Source of the DNA: Channa striata
Taxonomy: Eukaryota > Chordata > Actinopteri > Anabantiformes > Channidae
Assembly: GCA_033026295.1 (NCBI GenBank)
Contig: CM065183.1
Coordinates: forward strand, 22,535,855 to 22,599,854
Length of the DNA stretch: 64,000 bases
Direction: 5' to 3'
Part shown: piece after piece, positions 56,701 through 64,000 of the stretch
Layout of the letters: every line of letters begins with the position of its first letter
Numbering within the stretch: the first letter of the stretch is position 1
Translations under genes and position numbers: made by a program
Notes under the pieces: model-generated
What the model saw: only the letters and a program-made list of their open reading frames with translations
The model's database searches: none
Told to the model about the DNA's origin: nothing

Positions 56701-59700
56701 GCACGTGAGGAAGTTCTGCAGTTATTTTTCGGCGTATTCTCAGGAGGTTTATTCTGGACATCTGCTCATTTGTCTTTGTTCAGATCTGATTTAGTTAGAA
56801 ATGAAGACAACAAAGTATTTCCACACGGTGAGGTTAGTATTCTGCTCTTACGGCCACGACGCTGACTTCCCCTTATTGATTAATCTGCTGAATACTTTTT
56901 ATCTGACAGACTGTTATTGAAGCATCAGAAAAAGCCACAGACGCCAAAACCCGAGGAGCTTCATTTATTCACGCATCAGTCCAGACCTGCCCACACACAG
57001 CTCCGCTTCGTCTGAACTCCCCTGGGTCCATTATCAGCTTCATCGACAAATTCACATTATCATAACAAGTAAAGCAAAACTGTCTTGTCTCGTCTCATTT
57101 TGGACTTCCTGTTTTTTGCAGAGATGTAGGGGAGAGTCCGACTAAATAACAAACCAACCCTGTAAGGCTTTATAATTCAAGTGTTTAGTTTTTAATTTGG
57201 TTTTTCCGTGTTTTCAGTTGTGTTTGTGTTTGGTTTTTCATCATGTTGCTTGATTCATACGCATCACTGTAAAGTTATTTTACTCCGACTTCTCAGCAAA
57301 TGATGTAATAGTGTTTTTATAGAGCGAGGAAAGTGTTTCAAACAGCATGAGACGTGAGGCTGACGGCACGACAAAGGAGCATTTCTGTCTGTTTCCAAAT
57401 ACACCGGCCTCCTGCAGGGAAAATCAGGGATCACTTTCCTCCTCTTTAATGCTCTAATCTCTCCATCCCTTCAAATGAGGGAAAGGTTTAACAGTGCGCA
57501 CACACAGATGCTGGGTCAGCCTCAGGCCTGTACAGTAACGCAGTGAGTCTCCGAGGGCAGCAGGAGCTCGGCCTGTGTCACACAGTGAGTCATCCTGTCA
57601 ACGGCGTGTGGATTCAGCAGATTCCGTTCAATTCCAGATTCTTTATTTGGGCCTGAGGGGGCACACGCAAACATCTCACCTACACACATCAACACGGAGC
57701 CGAGACCCGGAATGTTCAACAGGATTAAACCGTTGCTATAAACAGTAAACCAGGGGTGGTGTGGGAACTATCAGAGCCTCTTGGTGTGTGTTAACGTCTG
57801 TGGGAGTCGCTGAGTCTGAAATCTTTCACACAGGCTCTGTGCAACATCAGAAACGTTCACATGAATAGAGACAGAAAAGCCACAAAAACAACTCGTGGCA
57901 AAAACCGCCTCATCTCAGAGGACCGTATCAAACAGGTGACGCTGAGCCGCGGTCTCCTGCCAAAAGTCCTACCGGATTAACGGTTTACCGCATCGGGATT
58001 CAGCATCCCAACGTCTGGGGTCAGATGCACAAGCCGTGCACGGGGCCCACAAACGGGAAAACACACAGAGATCAGAGCAGAGATTTCTGACAGCAGCAGG
58101 AGAGAAATTAGAGGAGAGTAAACATGAAAAGGAGATAGAAATCTCGACCGCAACACTGTTGTTTCAGCTGTTCCCTTGTTCATGTCCCTGATTGTCTTGT
58201 GATTTTGATGATCATACATTAAAATGAAATGCATATTTTTACTTAAACCTTTGTGCATCAGACGTGTCAGCTGCCATGTTTTTTAAGATGAAGGAGCTAC
58301 TTTGTAAAGTCTGCTTCAACGCGAAGACTACGCGTCAATAATCCATCGTCTGACAGATCTGTGCACGTTCACTGTGAGCAGAAGGTATTTGAGGTGAATC
58401 TACAGAGTTCTGTGCAGGAGGCATCTGCTGTTAATCTCCAGGCTCTTTAGTGAGTTTAGTTTAACTCCCTTATCACCTCAAATATTATTTCCTCCAGTTG
58501 CATCTTCTCCAAATCTGTCTCAGGGAGAAATGCTGAATTTATTTTTGAGAAATGTCCTAAACGTCCTTTCCTCCATCCTATGATCATAGGCAACATCAGG
58601 TTCTAATCATGTTTCCCTAACTTTGTCTGCCTTAAGGTTTGTTCTCCAAATAATGATGGAGGCGAAACGTTACAACTACTGCCAACACAGCGTTGACGTC
58701 TCTAATGGAGTTAGGTTGACGTGTTTCACAACCGCTGGACTGTCCTACAAGGACATCCACCAACGGAGCTTCTTCTCCAAGATAAGACTTTAAAAACAGT
58801 TTTACGTGTTTTTACAGTGTGCAGTGAAATGCACTGATGTACCTGCATCCATTCACACGGTAGGACAGAACAGAAACAGAATCAAAAAGAGAAACGTATT
58901 ACAGAAACGTATTCTGTAATTATTCAGGTTAAGAGAAGAACGTTTCCTCGTCTGTCAACGTGACTCGGCTGCATTTGTTTTATGGAAATCAAGTCAAAAT
59001 CCTTCTTTTTAGCTGATGCACACGTATTTTCATCCAGACATATTCAACTCAAATGTTTTATTGCTGAACGACAGGCTGCTTGTGTTTAATATTCATATGA
59101 ATGTTATCATTTATTTTACAAAATGATTTTACAAGCATTTGAACATGTGGTCTTGATTTGCTTTACTCTCCACCTCCTCTCACACATAAAAGTCAAAAGC
59201 TAAAATTGGAAACTGAGTCCACTAAGACCAAGTCAACTAAAGTGATCTGAGAAATGATTTAACTTGAGGCTGAAAAGCAAAAACCTGTAAAGCTAAAAGT
59301 CTACAACATCCCTTTCTCAGACCCAGAGTTCATTCAGGGATCAGAGCCGTTTCCCGGGCTTTTCATTTATTTATCCTAAAGAGCAAGAGTAAAGGGAGCA
59401 GAGCAACAGACACGAAACTAAATATTCAAACCACTTTCTGTCCCAGACCCAGATCTTCCTCCATCTGACACAGGTTCTGCCTGTTTACCCCTGATCTCAG
59501 GTCAGATTTTACTTGGCTGTTTAATTCATGTCGGAGGAGATATTTTTACATCCTCTCTCTCGGTGTTATGTAAGCGCTCTGGCTTTATTTCTGGATGGAG
59601 GCTCTCAAAGGAAGCTGCAGAGTCAGTGGGACAGCTAAAAATAACTGCACACATCTGATTGGCTGACAGTGAGGCACCCCTTCTGCATTTGTGATGAGGA

Positions 59701-59917
59701 GAAGGGATGAATGAAACCAGAGGAGATGGTCCTCAATGCTCCATGAGAGCTGCAAGGGTTAACAGGACAGTGTCAAGACCTGCGTGGCTAAACAGGTCGG
59801 AAACACGGCTGATGTTGCTGCTCATGAGAATGAATGGCCCCGTTTGATGGGGAGACCACGGCAGAGAACGAAGACGGGCTGAAGGCGGTCCCAAAACCAA
59901 TGCAAAAGTTTAAGTAG

Positions 59918-61360
59918 GTTAGTCTTGGTGTCAGGTGCAAACACAAAATCTACAGAAAAGAGTTAAGGTGCAAAGGTGTGACACGATTTGAAATATGTAC
60001 AGAAACAGTTTAATACAATAGAAATAAAAATAAAATAAGTGAATGTACATTTTGAGGGAGTGCTCTGTAAGATGGGAGAGGCCTGGGACCTTCCAGAAAC
60101 CACTATCATCTCCACTGTCCTGAGAGCTATGAGCTCCATGACACGACCCTCATCTGCAAACTTCAAGAGTTTAATAGACTGATGTCCAGATGTGCAGCTG
60201 TTGGTGTGCAGGGAGAATAACAGAGGAGAGAGGACGCAGCCTTGAGGGGATCCAGTGCTGATGGTCTGTGAGTCGGAGACATGCTTCCCCAGCCTCACGA
60301 ACTGCCGTCTTTCTGGCAGGAAGTCCGTAATCCACCTGCACATGGGGTAAGGCTAGTTCAGCTGGGATAGTTTGTCTCTGAGCAGAGCCGGGACGATTGT
60401 GTTGAAGGCAGAGCTGAAGTCCACAAACAGAATCCTGACATAGGATCCTGGGGAGTGCAGATGTCCAGCATCTGGATGAAGTGGAGGGCCATGTTTACAG
60501 CATGAACTACAGAGAGGTCAGGGGGGTCTAGAAGGGGGTCTGTGATGTCCTTGAGGTGAGATAAGATGAGGCATTCAAAAGACTTAATGACTACAGACCT
60601 GTTGCCCGGCCTTCTGTGGTCATGGAGTCCTGTGACTCAGTTTTTTAGGGGCTGGCACGATGGTCGAGGCCTTACAGCAGTCTGGCATGTGACATCATCT
60701 CCAGTGATGTATTGGAAATGTCTTTGAACACTGGAGCCAACTGATTGGCACAGTGCTTAAGGGTGGACAGGGAGACAGAGTCTAGGCCTGTGGCCTTGTG
60801 AGGGTTTAAAAATTCTATTTGCAGCTCTCCTTTGATGGTGAGAGGTGTGAGGGGCAGAGGAGAGAGGGGGACACTGAGGTGTGAAGCTGTGTGAGTGGAC
60901 CAGGTGTGCCACTGATCAATGGCTGTCGGGGGTCCCATTGTCCCATAGTTTGTCAAAGTGGCAGCACACGTCATTCGGTCTGTCGGCCAGGTGCCGGATG
61001 TTCACAGAGTGGGGGGATCTCGGCCTGTACTTGGTGACTGTCTGAAGCCCTTTCCAGACAGAGGAGGAGTCTTTGGCTAAGAGTTGCTGTTCCATTCTCT
61101 TGCCATGCACAGATTTGGCTCCTTGCTAAATCTGTACTTAGCCGCTCTGTATTTGTCTGTGTCCCCACTTCTGAAAGCAACCTCTTTGTCTGACCTCAGC
61201 TGGCTGAGTTTGGTTGTGAACCAGGCTTTGTCAATGTTATAACTCACCCTGGTGCGTGTTGGAATAACTCACAGAAGCTGATGGTGCGTGTTGGAATGCC
61301 AGATCTGCTGTTCCTCCACAGCCTCATTGGTCCACCTCTTTGATGTCCTCACAGCAGGTT
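59918..61360 (-). mobile_element. LINE reverse-transcriptase fragment, defective
   Basis: Minus-strand frames, in order from high to low coordinates: KGLQTVTKYRPRSP (near 61030), FLNPHKATGLDSVSLS (near 60790), FVDFSSAFNTIVPALLRDKL (near 60400), STGSPQGCVLSPLLFSL (near 60260) and LLKFADEG (near 60170). These are successive RT motifs of a Jockey-superfamily LINE. Stops and frameshifts break it, and the catalytic FADD box reads FADE. It continues to the 3' phrase AGTCTTGGTGTCAGGTG shared with 52291-52985, but lacks the C-terminal domain present there. Confidence 0.85.
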
Positions 61361-64000
61361 AAAGGAGTCTTAATTTCTGGCTGTATGATGGAATCAGATG
61401 ATGACAAAACCAGCACGAGGGAGAATGAATGATGGTGGAGAACTAGCACTCTTTCTTCTCTGGTCGGGCACTTGATAAACTGTTTTGGGGCTCTTTAGTG
61501 GGGGAGTTGGTGGGAGAGGCTTTGTTAAACAGTTAGGTTTGTCTGTTCCACACACAGAAGGCCTCCAGTTGTAAAAACCAATGAGAATGAATGAGGAGAA
61601 ACAGTGCTCAGTTAATGAGACAAACAGTGCTCAGACAAAACTGAGACATCGTTGCACCAGCCACTGTTGATTTAAAAACAAATTCCACCCCCCATTTCTT
61701 TTGCTGGAAAGCTCCGGAAAAGTAAAGATCCAGGAAAAGAAACTGGTAGAGAACAAAGGGACAGACAAGACAGAAAGAGAGAAAGGACCAAAATCACAAG
61801 ACGTGGTAAATACCAATGGGACAACCAATCACTTTAGTACAGCACGTCAGAGCTTTTGGCTAAAAAACAGCTAAATGTCTGCTGGATTTTCAGGACCTAA
61901 AGATGTCCTTGAGGTTTAAAAGGTTGTTAAGAAAAAAGTAAAGGTTCTTGTGGTCCTTGACAATAATGAAAGTGTTCTTTAACAAGAGTGGTACTTTAGA
62001 AAGGTTGCAAAGGTCCATATAAAGACTTTAAGACTTTGTGCCTGAAAATGTTTTGGAGTTGGTTAAGGTGATAACAGAGATCCTCAAGTGGGTTCACTGG
62101 TCAATCAAAAGTGATCTTAGCTGCTGGTGGTAGCTGGACATGCTTGAAGTTCAAGACATTCGTCTTCACTCCTGTGAAATTGTTCTGGATTGTTGATGTG
62201 AGATGTAGGTTGATCCCAGGGAACTGATGGTTTAAAGGAGAGGTGAAAGAAGCCATTTACTTACAATGCAGTTCTGATAACTTGTGTCTTTAATGGCCCT
62301 GAAGGTGTGATTGTGTCCACAGAAGTTAGAAACCTGGAAATATCCACCAGCCAATTAAAACTGAAGAACTCTTTTGGATGAAGTATGAAACCTCTTCAAA
62401 AGCCTCAATTGCATCCAGCTACTCAAGACTGTGCATGTCCTTGAGGAGTTTCTACAGACTTTAAACATTCTTGAGGAAATTGTAAAAGGTCTTTGAGGAT
62501 ATTCTGGATTGTGAAGAAGTCCTTGAGGCAATTCTTTGGTACTTGAAGTTGAACACATGATTGAGGGGTTTATTTAGGTCCTTCAGAACCCGCTACCTCA
62601 GTGAAGAGATTTTAATGGTTTCTGAAAAGTGTATCTGTTATTTTGCTATGGTTAGTGTTGACCAATCAGGGAGCTGGATTCTCTGAGGTTTGAGTGTAAC
62701 TGATTATAATGTGACCTGGAAAAACCACAACTGTGCTCCTGATGACATTCACGTTACTGATGTAGCTGTGATATATTATTGTGGTCCTGAGCAGTGAGCT
62801 GAGCTGGGAATACTGGTTCTGAAGGCGAAATAATACATCACTTATTTGTTTACTTTATGTATGAAGGGAAACCTGGTCGACGTCGTGAAGGCAGGAGATT
62901 AGAAAGAGAATAAAAGTGATGTCTCCTGGTATTTAAAACAAAGCGGCTGTGGACGTCTAGAGCCAGGGAGCGGCGAATTCGGTCTGTACACAGTAAATTC
63001 TGTAATCAAGCGTCCAAAATGTGTCGAGGAGAGACAAGAACTGTGATTATTGATTTGCTGCATGTACCCACCATCATTTTGTGACCGCCTTTACTTTCAA
63101 TAAAGCAGACATCAATGTACAGACGATGCTGAGCTTTTCTTTAGTTACGTCTGCACAGAACACAACCACCGCTCTGAACTGGCTTCCTCACACATACCAA
63201 ACAGAAATGAAAACCAACAAAATACAGACAAACTTCAAACAACTAAAATGCTGGAACATAAAGGCAGAGCTTTTGGATCATCAGTTACATTCGATCAAGG
63301 ATTTCTACACAACCCCTCCCCTCTCACTTTGTGACTGCACCAAAGATTGTGTAACAACTCGGGATTCTTTAAGCGCATGTTGGCTAACACTGTGTCAGGG
63401 TGCAGCGTCTCGGTTCATTTTTTCTAACATTTGCCTTCGTTATTTACGTCGCGCACAGAGGACACTGTGAAGGACGCGACATAAACGCACGTAATGAGGA
63501 AACCGCTCGGTGTTTCCCCTAGAAAATGTGTCAGGCCCAGTGGCAAGAGGATAACAGAGGTTTTGTGCATACGTACAAAAAATATTATTTCTTCTCTTGC
63601 AGCACATTTGTAGCTTCCAAGTAAAGTAAGCAGACGTGATTATTAATAAGTTTAAATACTGAAGGATAATAAAAGTAAGTAATTGATGGATTTGTTCTCT
63701 TCCTTCTCTCTCTGTCACTTTACCGCTGCTCTCTCAGAGCTCACAGAGACGGGAAGAGGGCGCAATTTAATGGTGCATTTAAGGACCTGTGGCCTTTAGT
63801 AAGCCAAAAATGTCCATCTCCAGGTAGACGTAGTTGGAAAACACATAAGAATAAACACCATTTATTTGCTGTATCTGACACATGGCAGGATGGACTGAGT
63901 GGATCAGACACAGCGTAGCGGTTGCCATGAAAAACAAATGCCTTCTGTTCCATCACTCACTCCTGTGTACTCTCACCATGTGACCACACGTTCGATCTCT

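Noticed and set aside
63784..63850. Minus-strand reading SNYVYLEMDIFGLLKATGP as a possible exon
   Set aside because: It looks protein-like over 20 residues but has no recognised family, no clear acceptor and no partner exon.

Overview
The window is nuclear DNA from a teleost fish. It shows spliced vertebrate genes with GT-AG introns, long (CA)n/(TG)n microsatellites, and decayed fish-type non-LTR retrotransposons and SINE-like repeats. Nothing bacterial, organellar or CRISPR-like is present. Introns of mdga2 are short for a vertebrate, which suggests a compact percomorph-like genome; the species cannot be named from the sequence.

Left part (1-9.6 kb, + strand): a tandem array of short-chain dehydrogenase/reductase (SDR) genes of the DHRS13/retinol-dehydrogenase type. 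It holds the last exon of a first copy (10-272), a complete five-exon copy (3334-5494, 319 aa) and a complete six-exon copy (6580-9559, 318 aa). Both complete copies have an N-terminal membrane anchor, the TGxxxGIG cofactor loop, NNAG, and the Ser/Tyr-x3-Lys catalytic residues. The last exons of copies 1 and 2 share about 230 bp that are almost identical, while the first third of the same exon is strongly diverged, which is a signature of recent gene conversion.

Right part (about 10.7-54.1 kb and probably beyond, - strand): mdga2, a neuronal GPI-anchored cell-surface protein of the MDGA family. Fifteen exons encoding six Ig domains, a fibronectin-III-like domain and the MAM domain were placed with consistent splice phases (2721 nt, 907 codons). 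The terminal GPI-signal exon is only a candidate near 10.75-10.9 kb. The signal-peptide exon was not found and is probably beyond 64 kb. The SDR array and mdga2 converge tail to tail with about 1 kb between them.

The rest is intronic or intergenic: fragments of LINEs (L2/CR1-like, Rex3/RTE-like, and a Jockey-superfamily LINE in two pieces), tRNA-derived SINE-like copies, a common teleost dispersed repeat, microsatellites and two small minisatellites. The most unusual pattern is that four splice donors (three in mdga2, one in the SDR gene) run almost directly into a CA repeat in the sense strand, and one mdga2 acceptor is preceded by a 104-bp TG tract. No clearly new biological system was recognised.
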